From Micromonospora foliorum (GTDB lineage Bacteria > Actinomycetota > Actinomycetes > Mycobacteriales > Micromonosporaceae), in the NCBI RefSeq assembly GCF_022229015.1, contig NZ_JAKKFF010000273.1, forward strand, positions 1-32,643: a stretch of 32,643 bases of DNA, given 5' to 3'. The notes under the pieces are model-generated. The model worked only from the letters and a program-made list of their open reading frames with translations, was not told the origin of the DNA and did no database searches. Shown here in pieces: positions 15,569-23,364 of this stretch (the stretch's first letter is position 1; each line of letters starts with the position of its first letter). A program made the position numbers and the translations under genes.

Positions 15569-17071
15569 ATGACCCACACCATCGAGGAGTCGACCCACCT
15601 CGGCTCCGCGCCCGGCGCCGCCCCGCGCGCCAACAGCACCCTTCTGGTGCTGTACCTGTCGCTGGGCGGCCTGGCGTTCGCGGTGCTGCAGTCGCTGGTG
15701 GCGCCCGCGCTGTCCACCATCGGAAGGGACCTGGGTGTCTCGACCGGGGACATCAGCTGGGTGCTCACGGCGTACCTGTTGGCCGCCTCGGTGCTGACGC
15801 CCATTCTCGGACGTCTCGGTGACATGGTTGGCAAGCGTCGGGTCCTCATCGGCGTCCTCGCGGCCCTCGCCGCGGGCACCCTGCTCGCCGCCCTCGCTCC
15901 CAACCTGACCGTGCTGATCGTCGCGCGGGCCCTACAGGGAGCCGCCGGAGCCATCCTGCCGCTGTCGATCGGCATCGTCCGCGACCAACTGCCCCGGGAG
16001 AAGGTCGGCGTCACCGTCGGCCTGCTGTCGGCGATCTTCGGTGTCGGCGCCGGTGTCGGCATCGTGGCCGCCGGCCCGATCGTGGAGCACCTGTCGTGGC
16101 ACTGGCTGTTCTGGCTGCCGCTGGTCCTCGTCGTCGTCGCGCTGCTCGGAGCGATCTTCGGAATGCCCGAGTCGCGGGTCCGCACGCCCGGACGGCTCGA
16201 CATGTTCGGCGCGGCCATCCTGTCGGTGTCGCTGGTCTCGCTGCTGCTCGCCGTGAGCAAGGGGCAGGGCTGGGGCTGGACCGAGCCGAAGACCGTCGGC
16301 CTGTTCGTGCTCGGTGCGGTCGCGATGGTCGTGTTCGTCCGGGTCGAGCTTCGGGTACGCGAGCCGCTCATCGACATGCGCCTGATGCGGATTCGCGGTG
16401 TCTGGGCCACCGACCTCGTCGCCCTGATCCTCGGTTTCGCGATGTTCGGGACGTTCGTGCTCGTACCGACCCTGCTCCAACTTCCCGCGGCCACCGGCTA
16501 CGGGTTCGGCAAGACGGTGTCCCAGGCGGGCCTGTTCCTTCTGCCCACCGTCCTGATGATGGTGGTCTTCGGCCCCCTCGCGGGTCTGCTGGACCGGCGC
16601 TTCGGCCCCAAGGTTCCGATGTTCCTCGGCACGGTCGCGGTCGTCGTCGCGTTCGCGCTGCCAGCCCTCGCGCACGGCGCGACCTGGCAGGTGCTGCTCT
16701 CCGGGGTGCTCACCGGCGCCGGCATCGGTCTGGCGTTCGCGGCGATGTCCAACGCCATCATCGAGAGCGTCCCTGCCGGGCAGACCGGCGAGGCGAGCGG
16801 CGTCAACACCATCGCGCGGACCATCGGCAGCAGCATCGGCGCGGCGGTGGTGGCGGCTGTCATCACGTCGAACAGCACTCCTCAGGGTCTGCCCACCGAC
16901 GCGGCGTTCACCGCCGGCTTCTGGGTGTGCGCGGGCGTCGCGGTCCTGGCCGTCTTCGCGGCACTCGCCCTGCCCTCGGCGCGTCGCCGCCACGAACAGG
17001 CCATCGCCGCCGGCGTCGAAGACCTTCCGCCCGAGCCGGTCGAGCTGCACCTGCCGCACCGGCAGCACTGA
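15569..17071 (+). CDS. MFS multidrug exporter, DHA2 (14-TM) type
   Basis: This 500-residue integral membrane protein has evenly spaced hydrophobic helices, consistent with the 14-TM DHA2 (EmrB/QacA) group of proton-driven exporters. Loop 2-3 has the motif A-like LGRLGDMVGKRRVLIG. A proline- and glycine-rich TM5 (LLSAIFGVGAGVGIVAAGPIV) corresponds to the antiporter motif C. The N-terminus (~22 residues) and the His/Pro-rich C-tail are cytosolic. The ATG follows GGGGA by a few bases. It sits under control of the divergent TetR gene and three operators, the usual design of an inducible efflux pump. The substrate is unknown; an antibiotic or own secondary metabolite is possible, though no biosynthetic genes are in view. 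Confidence 0.92.
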   Translation: MTHTIEESTHLGSAPGAAPRANSTLLVLYLSLGGLAFAVLQSLVAPALSTIGRDLGVSTGDISWVLTAYLLAASVLTPILGRLGDMVGKRRVLIGVLAALAAGTLLAALAPNLTVLIVARALQGAAGAILPLSIGIVRDQLPREKVGVTVGLLSAIFGVGAGVGIVAAGPIVEHLSWHWLFWLPLVLVVVALLGAIFGMPESRVRTPGRLDMFGAAILSVSLVSLLLAVSKGQGWGWTEPKTVGLFVLGAVAMVVFVRVELRVREPLIDMRLMRIRGVWATDLVALILGFAMFGTFVLVPTLLQLPAATGYGFGKTVSQAGLFLLPTVLMMVVFGPLAGLLDRRFGPKVPMFLGTVAVVVAFALPALAHGATWQVLLSGVLTGAGIGLAFAAMSNAIIESVPAGQTGEASGVNTIARTIGSSIGAAVVAAVITSNSTPQGLPTDAAFTAGFWVCAGVAVLAVFAALALPSARRRHEQAIAAGVEDLPPEPVELHLPHRQH

Positions 17072-17097
17072 GCAAGCGGCCGACAGTCGCCGAACCC

Positions 17098-17136
17098 GCG
17101 CGGGCCGTGTCCACCCCTGGTGGGCACGGCCCGCGC
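17098..17136. terminator. bidirectional terminator (MFS / histidine-phosphatase gene)
   Basis: Twelve-base perfect arms (17098-17109 with 17125-17136) enclose a further CCACC/GGTGG pairing. The element lies between convergent stops at 17071 and 17150. Confidence 0.75.
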
Positions 17137-17149
17137 CGTTGGTGTGACC

Positions 17150-17746
17150 TCAGCCTGCTCCCGGCGCGCCCAGTCGGAGCTGCCAGCGCGTGCCCTGACT
17201 GGTGAGCCGGACGACGGCCAGGGGCTCCACGTCCACCTGCCGGTAGGCCGCCATCGGCAGGCCGAGGGCGTGCACGACCGCGACCCGGATCACCAGCGGG
17301 TGGGTGACCGCGATGACGCGTCCACCGGCGCTGTGCTGCTCGTCCAGCCAGCTGCCGACCCGATCCCGCACGGCCGTGACGGACTCACCGCCGTGCGGCG
17401 CGGAGTCCGGTGCGGACAGCCAGTCGCGCAGCGCCTGCGGCTGCGTGCCGGCGACCTCCTCAAGTGACCGTCCGGACCAGTCGCCGTAGTCACAGTCGGC
17501 CAACGCCGCCTCGATCGTCGGCAGCAGGCCGAAGGCGTCGGCGGTCTGCCGGGCCGCCGCCGCCGGGCTGGACACGCAGGTGTCGTTCACGCCGAGGTGC
17601 CCCCGCCGGTCCGGATCCGCGTGGGCCTGGGCGAGGGCGGCACGCCGGCCACCCTCGTCCAGGCCGTCGTCGGTGCCGCCGAAGCGCGCCCGGCGCAGAG
17701 CGGCGGTGTGACCGTGGGCGACCAGCCGGAGGCTGGTGCCGGTCAC
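17150..17746 (-). CDS. histidine phosphatase-like protein in the cobalt-uptake operon, RHG motif altered
   Basis: The protein has 198 residues from a GTG that overlaps the cbtA stop as GTGA, so it is translationally coupled to cbtA. It has the phosphoglycerate-mutase/histidine-phosphatase fold order. A strand with LVAHGHTAALRRARF (residues ~8-22) comes first, then CVSSPAAAARQTA supplying the second-shell Arg, HGGESV supplying the acid/Glu region, and VTHPLVIRVAVVHALGLP supplying the second catalytic His. The invariant Arg of the usual RHG triad is Ala here, so classical phosphotransfer may be weakened or the substrate different. CobC-type alpha-ribazole phosphatases belong to this superfamily and the gene is behind a cobalamin riboswitch, so a cobalamin-related step is possible but unproven. 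Confidence 0.8.
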   Translation of the reverse strand: MTGTSLRLVAHGHTAALRRARFGGTDDGLDEGGRRAALAQAHADPDRRGHLGVNDTCVSSPAAAARQTADAFGLLPTIEAALADCDYGDWSGRSLEEVAGTQPQALRDWLSAPDSAPHGGESVTAVRDRVGSWLDEQHSAGGRVIAVTHPLVIRVAVVHALGLPMAAYRQVDVEPLAVVRLTSQGTRWQLRLGAPGAG

Positions 17747-18510
17747 GTGCTCGGCAGCGCGGTGGCGGCCCGGCGACGCCGCTCGTGGTGCATCAGGGCC
17801 GCGAACAGCAGGCCGATGCCGGTCCAGAGCACGACCTGGGTGCCGAGCGAGGCCAGTCGGAAATTCCACAGCAGGGTCGCGGGGAAGTCCGCCGGAACCT
17901 CCTGGAAGGACGGCATGACCACGTACGACACTGCCGTGACCAGCAGGAACCCGCCCACGGCCGCGGCGGCGCGCTGCCAGGTCGGCGCCTGGGCACCGAC
18001 CGACCGGTAGCCCAGCGAGCCGGCCCACACGGCCACCAGCCCGAGCACCACCATCAACAGGTAGGTGACGGTCCGTTGGTCGATGGTGGCCGGGTCGCCG
18101 ACCGCCGGCGGGTTCGCCGGGTACTTGACGAACGGCACGATCACCGCGCCGAGCAGCGCCGCGCCGGCCAGCAGCAGGCCCGACCGCCCGTCGTCGTCGC
18201 GCCGCCGACGGGACAGCAGGACGTACGCCGTGGCCAGCAGGCCACCCATCGCGGCCCCGAACAGGCCGGTGGCCAGGAACAGGCCGCCGCGCTGACCCGT
18301 CCGGCTGACCAGGGCGTCCCCGTGGTCGTGCGCACCCGCGGCGGGCTCGGCGTGCGCCGCCGCCTCCTCGATGGCGATGGCCGCCTCGACGTGCGGTTCG
18401 CCGGCGACGTACGCGAACGCCCCGGCGAGCAGGCCGGCGATCAGGCCGGCGAGCAGCCCGCGGACGAGGACGGCGAGGAACGGGGGAGCGGCGGTGGTGT
18501 TCAGTGGCAC
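17743..18510 (-). CDS. cbtA: CbtA cobalt transporter subunit
   Basis: The protein has 255 residues. The GTG start lies inside the last codons of cbtB (10-base overlap). Several hydrophobic helices are visible (~12-35, 75-97, 112-130, 145-165, 178-200, 215-235), as expected for the CbtA family of predicted cobalt permeases. A His/Asp loop AHDHGD near residue 60 is suited to metal binding. It ends in a basic tail (HHERRRRAA). CbtA works with the small CbtB protein at the cytoplasmic membrane to import cobalt for corrin synthesis. The cobalamin riboswitch upstream of cbtB supports this role independently. It is co-transcribed with cbtB and the phosphatase-like gene. Confidence 0.92.
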   Translation of the reverse strand: MPLNTTAAPPFLAVLVRGLLAGLIAGLLAGAFAYVAGEPHVEAAIAIEEAAAHAEPAAGAHDHGDALVSRTGQRGGLFLATGLFGAAMGGLLATAYVLLSRRRRDDDGRSGLLLAGAALLGAVIVPFVKYPANPPAVGDPATIDQRTVTYLLMVVLGLVAVWAGSLGYRSVGAQAPTWQRAAAAVGGFLLVTAVSYVVMPSFQEVPADFPATLLWNFRLASLGTQVVLWTGIGLLFAALMHHERRRRAATALPST

Positions 18511-18704
18511 GGAACGCCCAGCAGGTGCCTGCCGTCGTGCATCAGCTCGTGCAGGTACGTCCCGCTGCGCGAGACGGCCCCCTGGTCGAAGGCGACGAGG
18601 TAGGTCAGCAGGGCGAGCACGGCAACGGTGGCCAGGGCCGTCCAGAGGAGACGGGCACTGCCAACGGGGTGCACCACCGGCTGGCTGGAAGCGGAGCTAG
18701 ACAT
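18501..18704 (-). CDS. cbtB: CbtB small cobalt transporter subunit
   Basis: The protein has 67 residues: a Ser-rich N-terminus, one transmembrane helix (about residues 19-38, LLWTALATVAVLALLTYLVA) and the family's C-terminal metal motif HELMHDGRHLLGVPCH with four His and one Cys. The ATG has GGAGG upstream at a rather long distance (11 bases). Such a site may be exposed or hidden by the adjacent riboswitch, which ends about 18 bases upstream of the start. It is the first gene of the leftward cbtB-cbtA-phosphatase operon. Confidence 0.92.
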   Translation of the reverse strand: MSSSASSQPVVHPVGSARLLWTALATVAVLALLTYLVAFDQGAVSRSGTYLHELMHDGRHLLGVPCH

Positions 18705-18721
18705 GAATACACGAACCTCCC

Positions 18722-18892
18722 CAGGGATGACGCGTCCCCATCGCAAGGCTGCGGACGACCGAGCGTCCTGGCTCGCGGGCCCCCGGTTGTGGTTGGGGAA
18801 CCGCTCACAGTGGCGCGACCGCGCCGGATTCACACCGGCTTCCCTCGCGTCGCCGCAGATAGTGGGTCGACGGTATCGGTGCCGCCTCGGGC
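18722..18892 (-). promoter_or_regulatory. cobalamin riboswitch controlling cbtBA
   Basis: Read on the minus strand, the conserved core is clear: GGGAAGCCGGTGTGAATCC followed by the paired GGCGC and the B12 box GCCACTG (18814-18808). Further downstream come AGCCAGGA and the CGTCATC-like closing segment just before the ribosome-binding site. Aptamers of this class bind adenosylcobalamin and shut off the gene. Because the 3' end runs into the Shine-Dalgarno region and no poly-U hairpin is visible, control is probably at translation initiation. Confidence 0.93.
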
Positions 18893-19041
18893 GGTCAACC
18901 CGGGACCCCGCGCACCGAACACGTCCTCCACCCGGTGGATCAGTGAGTCGGACCAGCCGTGGGTGCCACAGATTCGTCAGACCAAAAGGTGACACTGCCG
19001 CACGTCGATCCTGGCGCGCGTTCCGCGCCTCATGAGCAGCC

Positions 19042-19055
19042 TGTTACCGCTAACA
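19042..19055 (+). promoter_or_regulatory. LacI-type operator upstream of the fuconolactonase gene
   Basis: TGTTACCGCTAACA is an inverted repeat with central CG that fits TGnnAnCGnTnnCA and shares its half-sites with the palindrome at 20067-20090. It overlaps an in-frame ATG (19055), which argues that translation starts further downstream. Confidence 0.65.
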
Positions 19056-19159
19056 TGGTCAACCTGCCAGATCGCGCCGTGGCTCCGGGTCGACCCGGAG
19101 GGTTCGATCAGTGGCTGGGCGGGGTGCGGGGTGGACGGGAACACGCCAGGACGGCTCCG

Positions 19160-20038
19160 GTGACGGCCGACGAGGTCGTGCGACCACCGGGCATCGTCGA
19201 CGCGCACCATCACCTCTGGGTCCGAGCGCGGCACCCGCAGCCCTGGATCGACCCGCACACCATGGCCGCGATCGACGACGACTTCACGCCGGTCGAGCTC
19301 GCCCCGGCGGCCCGGGCCGCCGGGGTCACCCGGACCGTGGTCGTGCAGTCCGTCGCCGTCCGGTCGGAGACGCCCGAGTTGCTCGGCATCGCGGCCGACG
19401 ACCCACTCGTGGCCGGGGTCGTCGGCTGGGTCGACCTCACCGCCGCCGATGTCGACCGCCGCCTCGACCGACTACGGAAGGCGCGGGGCGGCGAACGGCT
19501 GGTCGGGATCCGCCACCTCGTCCAGTCCGAGCCCGACCCGACCTATCTGGACCGTCCCGACGTGCGGCGGGGCATCGCCGCGGTCGGTGCCGCTGGCCTC
19601 GCCTTCGACCTCCTGGTGCGCCATGGTCAGCTGCCGGCGGCCACCCGGCTCGTCCGCGACCTGCCCCGGGTGCGGTTCGTCCTCGACCACCTCGGCAAAC
19701 CCCCGCTCGGGCGCGCCGATTTCGGTGACTGGCGCCGCGACCTGCGGGCGCTCGCGGCCGAGCCCAATGCGACAGCGAAGCTCTCCGGCCTGGTGACCGA
19801 GGTGGACGGCGCGTCCTGGACGCCAGCCGACCTGCGGCCCGCCGTCGAGCACGCCCTCGACGTGTTCGGGCCGGATCGGCTGATGTTCGGCTCGGACTGG
19901 CCGGTGTGCCTGCTCGCCGCCTCGTACACCCGCTGGGTCACCGTCCTCGGTGACCTGCTGGACCCGCTGTCCGACGACGAGCGGGCGGCGATCTGGCGCC
20001 AGACCGCCGGCCGGGTGTACCGGCTGGCCCCGTCCTGA
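19160..20038 (+). CDS. amidohydrolase, probable L-fuconolactonase
   Basis: The protein has 292 residues from the GTG at 19160 (VTADEVVRPPGIVDAHHHLW). The earlier ATG at 19055 lies within an operator and lacks a ribosome site, though the true start remains uncertain. It belongs to the Amidohydro_2 TIM-barrel group: VDAHHHLW near residue 12, GIRHLVQ, the VLDHLGKPP His/Lys strand, AKLSGLVTE, and the C-terminal FGPDRLMFGSDWPVC with the catalytic Asp. These are the landmarks of L-fuconolactonases, which open L-fucono-1,5-lactone to L-fuconate in the oxidative L-fucose pathway. L-fuconate dehydratase 4 kb away supports that substrate. A related sugar lactone (for example L-rhamnono- or galactono-lactone) cannot be excluded. 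Control by a LacI-type repressor is suggested by the upstream operator. Confidence 0.85.
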   Translation: MTADEVVRPPGIVDAHHHLWVRARHPQPWIDPHTMAAIDDDFTPVELAPAARAAGVTRTVVVQSVAVRSETPELLGIAADDPLVAGVVGWVDLTAADVDRRLDRLRKARGGERLVGIRHLVQSEPDPTYLDRPDVRRGIAAVGAAGLAFDLLVRHGQLPAATRLVRDLPRVRFVLDHLGKPPLGRADFGDWRRDLRALAAEPNATAKLSGLVTEVDGASWTPADLRPAVEHALDVFGPDRLMFGSDWPVCLLAASYTRWVTVLGDLLDPLSDDERAAIWRQTAGRVYRLAPS

Positions 20039-20066
20039 CCCGGCGGTGGCTTCCGGACTGGGGGCA

Positions 20067-20090
20067 TAGCATGTTATCGATAACATGCTA
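20067..20090. promoter_or_regulatory. perfect 24-bp LacI-type operator before the sugar ABC transporter
   Basis: A perfect palindrome of 24 bp has the core TGTTATCGATAACA at 20072-20085. The core matches the site at 19042-19055 (TGTTAnCGnTAACA). It lies 29 bases after the fuconolactonase stop and 270 bases before the permease gene, so it can govern a promoter for the transporter operon. Confidence 0.8.
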
Positions 20091-20360
20091 GCGACGGCAG
20101 CCGATGTCGGTCTGGTCAGACGTATGCCTCCGGTGGTGCGGGTAACGATGGCAAAACATGCCCGCAAGACCTTGGCAACATATGTGAATGCGTGGCAAGG
20201 TAACGCCTGATCGTGGGAAACATCCGATCTATCTCCGAGGGTCGCGCGGGCACTTGGCCGCGCTGCCAGCCGAGCGGGGTCGGTCGCTCACAGGCGTTCG
20301 GCTCGTCGGCGGTTCCCCGTCGGGTTGCCGGCGCCAGGCTTGGGGAGGTCAGGTCCGACG
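20091..20360 (+). other. long leader/intergenic stretch before the ABC transporter operon
   Basis: No gene is supported. An interrupted inverted repeat ACCTTG (20169-20174) / CAAGGT (20196-20201) flanks ACATATGT (20178-20185) and a TTGGCA hexamer. This could be an additional control site or an RNA hairpin. If transcription begins at the upstream palindrome, the leader would be about 270 bases. Confidence 0.3.
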
Positions 20361-21368
20361 ATGAGTAGCGTCGAGGCAACCGCCGGCACGCAGCGCGGCG
20401 AGCTCAGCGACTGGTTCCGGGAACGGATCTCGCACGCCGTCTCCGAGTTCACCGCCGCCACCGCGTTGGTCGTCCTGTTCATCGCCCTGACCTTCGCGAG
20501 CCCCTACTTCCTGACCGCCGACAACCTCTTCAACATCGGGGCGCAGACGGCGGTGATCGCCATCATCGCCACGGCCCAGACGATGGTCATCATCACGAAG
20601 GGCATCGACCTGTCCGTGGGGTCGGTCGCCGCGCTCGCCGGCGTGTTGGGCGCGATGGTCGTACGCGACCTCGGCTTCTCGCTCTGGGCGGCGACCGCGG
20701 TCGCGATCGGCGTCGGCGCGCTGGCCGGGCTGTTGAACGGGCTGCTGGTGACGGTGGCCCGGATCCCGCCGTTCATCGCGACGTTGGGGACGATGTCCGT
20801 GGGCCGCGGCCTCGTCTTCATCATCACCGGAGCGGTCGGCGTCTACGGTCTGCCCCGCTCCTTCCAACTGCTCGGCAACGGGGAGATCCTCGGCATCCCG
20901 TTCGCCGTGGTGATCACCGTCCTGGTCGCCGTCGGTGTCGCCTTCCTGCTCTCCCAGACCCGCTTCGGTCAGTACACGTACGCGATGGGCTCCAATCTGG
21001 AGGCGGCCCGCCGCTCCGGCATCCGGGTGGGGCGGCACCTGACCGGGGTGTACGTGCTGGCCGGCGTGCTGGTCGGGCTGGGCGGCATGATCGCCGCGTC
21101 CCGGGTCAACTCCGGCCAGCCCAACTACGGGATCTCGCTGGAGCTCGACGTCATCGCCGCCGCGGTCATCGGCGGTGCCAGCCTGTTCGGCGGGCAGGGC
21201 CGGATCGTCGGGACCATCATCGGCGCGTTCCTCATCGCCCTGGTGCGCAACGGGGCCGTCCTGCTCGACATCAGCATCCACTACCAGCAGGTGATCGTCG
21301 GCGTGATCATCTGGGCCGCCGTCTACTTCGACCAGTACCGCCGCCGGCGGCTGGAATCGCGGGGTTGA
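20361..21368 (+). CDS. sugar ABC transporter permease (RbsC-like)
   Basis: The protein has 335 residues from the ATG preceded by AGGTC. A ~38-residue cytosolic N-terminus is followed by 8-10 hydrophobic helices of the BPD_transp_2 family. Conserved features are the ITKGIDLSVGSVAAL segment in the first third and the permease loop TRFGQYTYAMGSNLEAARRSGI that contacts the ATPase. VIGGASLFGGQGRIVGTIIGA lies near the C-terminus. These are hallmarks of ribose/fucose/fructose-type (CUT2) permeases. It is first in a permease, binding protein, ATPase operon. Neighbouring L-fuconate pathway genes make L-fucose, or an L-fucose-like sugar, the likely cargo. Confidence 0.93.
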   Translation: MSSVEATAGTQRGELSDWFRERISHAVSEFTAATALVVLFIALTFASPYFLTADNLFNIGAQTAVIAIIATAQTMVIITKGIDLSVGSVAALAGVLGAMVVRDLGFSLWAATAVAIGVGALAGLLNGLLVTVARIPPFIATLGTMSVGRGLVFIITGAVGVYGLPRSFQLLGNGEILGIPFAVVITVLVAVGVAFLLSQTRFGQYTYAMGSNLEAARRSGIRVGRHLTGVYVLAGVLVGLGGMIAASRVNSGQPNYGISLELDVIAAAVIGGASLFGGQGRIVGTIIGAFLIALVRNGAVLLDISIHYQQVIVGVIIWAAVYFDQYRRRRLESRG

Positions 21369-21408
21369 CATGCCATTCCGAGAGTCCGAACGAGGAAGGA
21401 CACACACC

Positions 21409-22464
21409 ATGGCACACACCACCACCAGCCGGCGGACGCGAGGACCACTCCTGCGCGCGCAGGCGATCCTGGCCGCGGCAGCGGCGACCGCGCTGCTCAG
21501 CGCCTGCGGCGGGGTCGAGGTCCGGGACGGCGGCGGCGACGGCGCGACCAAGGACGCGAGCGGTCCGTTGAAGCTCGCCGTCGTACCCAAGGCGGTCGGG
21601 GCCGACTACTGGAACACGGTCAAGGCGGGCGCGGAGTGCGCCGCGCAACGCGCGGGGGACGTCACCGTCCAGTGGGACGGGGTGACCACCGAGACCGACG
21701 TCGAGGGCCAGGTCAACCTGATCCAGAACTTCGTCACCAAGAAGGTCGACGGCATCGTCTACGCGGCCACCGACTCCAGTGCGCTGGCACCGGCGACCGA
21801 CCAGGCGCTCGCCGCCGACATTCCGGTCGCCATGATCGACTCTGGCACCAGTCCGCAGCCGTCGACGGTGCCCCTCTTCGCCACCGACAACCGTGCGTCG
21901 GCAACCGAGGCGGCGAAGCTGCTCGCCACCGAACTCGGCCCCGGCAACCACGAGGTGGCGCTGGTCGAGTTCCAGCCCGGATCGCAGACCAACACCGAGC
22001 GGGTCGACGGCTTCAAGGCCGGCCTCGCCCAGTACCCCAACCTGAAGCTGGTCGGCCAGCAGCCGAGCCGCAGTGACGTCAACGAGGCCCGGCGGGTCAC
22101 CGAGAACATCCTCACCGCAAATCCCAAGCTCGCCGGCGTCTTCGCGGCCAACGAGCCGAGCGTGCTCGGTGCCGCGCAGGCCATCCAGGCGGCTGGCAAG
22201 TCCGGCAAGGTGGTCATCATCGGCTGGGACGCGGCCCCGGACGAGATCGCCGGGGTGCGCAACGGCCAGATCTCGGCGCTGGTCGTGCAGAACCCGTTCA
22301 AGATGGGCTACTTCGGCGTCGACAAGATGGTCAAGCACCTTCGGGACAAGGCGCCGCTGGCGTCGGCCGACACCGGCGTCACGTTCGTCACCAAGGAGAA
22401 CATCGACTCGGCGGAGATCAAGGCGGTGCTCGAGCCCAGCTGCGCCAACCCGCCGGTGCAGTGA
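21409..22464 (+). CDS. sugar-binding lipoprotein of CUT2 ABC transporter
   Basis: The protein has 351 residues from the ATG behind GAGGAAGGA; an in-frame ATG at 21370 has no such site. The lipoprotein signal ends LLSAC with the lipidated Cys at residue 33. The mature part is a Peripla_BP_4 type I sugar-binding fold: LKLAVVPKAVGADYWNTVKAGAE, DGIVYAATDSSALAPA, VAMIDSGT, LVEFQPGSQTNTERVDGFKAGL, FAANEPSVLGAAQAI and VIIGWDAAPDEI. It should be tethered outside the membrane and deliver sugar to the RbsC-like permease. Gap to the permease is 40 bases; its stop overlaps the ATPase start. Confidence 0.94.
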   Translation: MAHTTTSRRTRGPLLRAQAILAAAAATALLSACGGVEVRDGGGDGATKDASGPLKLAVVPKAVGADYWNTVKAGAECAAQRAGDVTVQWDGVTTETDVEGQVNLIQNFVTKKVDGIVYAATDSSALAPATDQALAADIPVAMIDSGTSPQPSTVPLFATDNRASATEAAKLLATELGPGNHEVALVEFQPGSQTNTERVDGFKAGLAQYPNLKLVGQQPSRSDVNEARRVTENILTANPKLAGVFAANEPSVLGAAQAIQAAGKSGKVVIIGWDAAPDEIAGVRNGQISALVVQNPFKMGYFGVDKMVKHLRDKAPLASADTGVTFVTKENIDSAEIKAVLEPSCANPPVQ

Positions 22465-23282
22465 TGGGCGGCATTCCCACGGCCACCGCCGACAGCGAGC
22501 AGCAACCCACCGACGCGGAACCGCCGGTCCTCGAAGCCCGCGGCATCGTCAAGCGGTTCGGGCACGTCGAGGCGTTGCGGGGCGCCGACTTCACGGTCCG
22601 CCGGGGTGAGGTCGTCGCGCTGATCGGTGACAACGGCGCCGGCAAGAGCACCCTGATCAAGACCCTGTCCGGTGTGCATCCCCCCGACGAGGGCGAGATC
22701 CGGGTGGGCGGCCGTCCGGTGCAGTTCTCCACTCCGGTCGATGCCCGACGGGCCGGGGTGGAGACCGTCTACCAGGATCTCGCCGTCGCCGACGACCTCA
22801 GCGTGGCCGCCAACCTGTATCTGGGCCGGGAGATCCTGCGCTCCGGACCGCTCGGTCGGCTGGGACTGCTGGACAAGCGCGCCATGCGCCACGGCGCCGC
22901 CGCCGCCCTCGACGAACTGGGCGTACGGATCCCCCGGGTCACCACCCCGATCGCGATGCTCTCCGGTGGGCAGCGGCAGTGCGTGGCGGTGGCCCGCGCC
23001 ATCATCTGGGCGACCAACGTGGTCATCCTCGACGAGCCCACGGCGGCGCTGGGCGTGGTTCAGACCGGGCGGGTGCTCGACGTCGTTCGGCGTGCCCGTG
23101 ACGCCGGCATGTCGGTGGTGCTGGTGAGCCACAACATGCCGCAGGTGCTCGAGATCGCCGACCGGGTCGAGGTGCTGCGCCTCGGCCGACGAGCGGCCCA
23201 ACTCCGCGCCGACGAGGTCACCACCGACGACCTGGTCGCGGCGATGACCGGCAGCACCGGTGTGGACCGGGACGAGCGGTGA
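22464..23282 (+). CDS. sugar ABC transporter ATPase, single-domain type
   Basis: The protein has 272 residues. The ATG overlaps the previous stop (TGATG); an adjacent GTG at 22461 is an alternative. Walker A is GDNGAGKST, the signature is LSGGQRQ, Walker B is VVILDEPTAAL, with the switch His in VLVSHNM. CUT2 ATPases such as RbsA usually have two fused nucleotide-binding domains (~500 residues). This one has a single domain, like the FrcA subtype, and must homodimerise. The gene completes the permease, binding protein, ATPase operon. Directly after its stop lie codons of a degraded aldo/keto reductase gene, suggesting a deletion just downstream. Confidence 0.93.
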   Translation: MGGIPTATADSEQQPTDAEPPVLEARGIVKRFGHVEALRGADFTVRRGEVVALIGDNGAGKSTLIKTLSGVHPPDEGEIRVGGRPVQFSTPVDARRAGVETVYQDLAVADDLSVAANLYLGREILRSGPLGRLGLLDKRAMRHGAAAALDELGVRIPRVTTPIAMLSGGQRQCVAVARAIIWATNVVILDEPTAALGVVQTGRVLDVVRRARDAGMSVVLVSHNMPQVLEIADRVEVLRLGRRAAQLRADEVTTDDLVAAMTGSTGVDRDER

Positions 23283-23354
23283 TCCGACGTCGACGTCCCG
23301 GATCCGCTCTGGGCGGCGTTGTACGACGAGGGGCTGCTCGACGTGCAGTCGTAA
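23283..23354 (+). pseudogene. relic 3' end of an aldo/keto reductase gene
   Basis: The 23 codons after the ATPase stop, in the same frame, read SDVDVPDPLWAALYDEGLL and then DVQS before TAA. The pattern V.vPd.LWa.L..EGLL is what I know as the C-terminal helix of aldo/keto reductases of the L-fucose/D-threo-aldose 1-dehydrogenase type. No start codon, catalytic Tyr region or remaining domain is present. The piece is therefore best read as what is left after a deletion fused the two gene ends. It is short, so chance resemblance cannot be ruled out. An L-fucose dehydrogenase is exactly the enzyme missing from this locus. Confidence 0.5.
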
Positions 23355-23364
23355 GGGTGGGTGG

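Noticed and set aside
19055..19159. Earlier ATG start for the fuconolactonase gene
   Set aside because: It lies inside the operator, has no ribosome site, and would add ~35 residues not expected in the family.
20169..20201. Terminator or attenuator before the ABC transporter operon
   Set aside because: The inverted repeat is only 6 bp with a 21-base gap and no T-tract; kept only as a possible control site.
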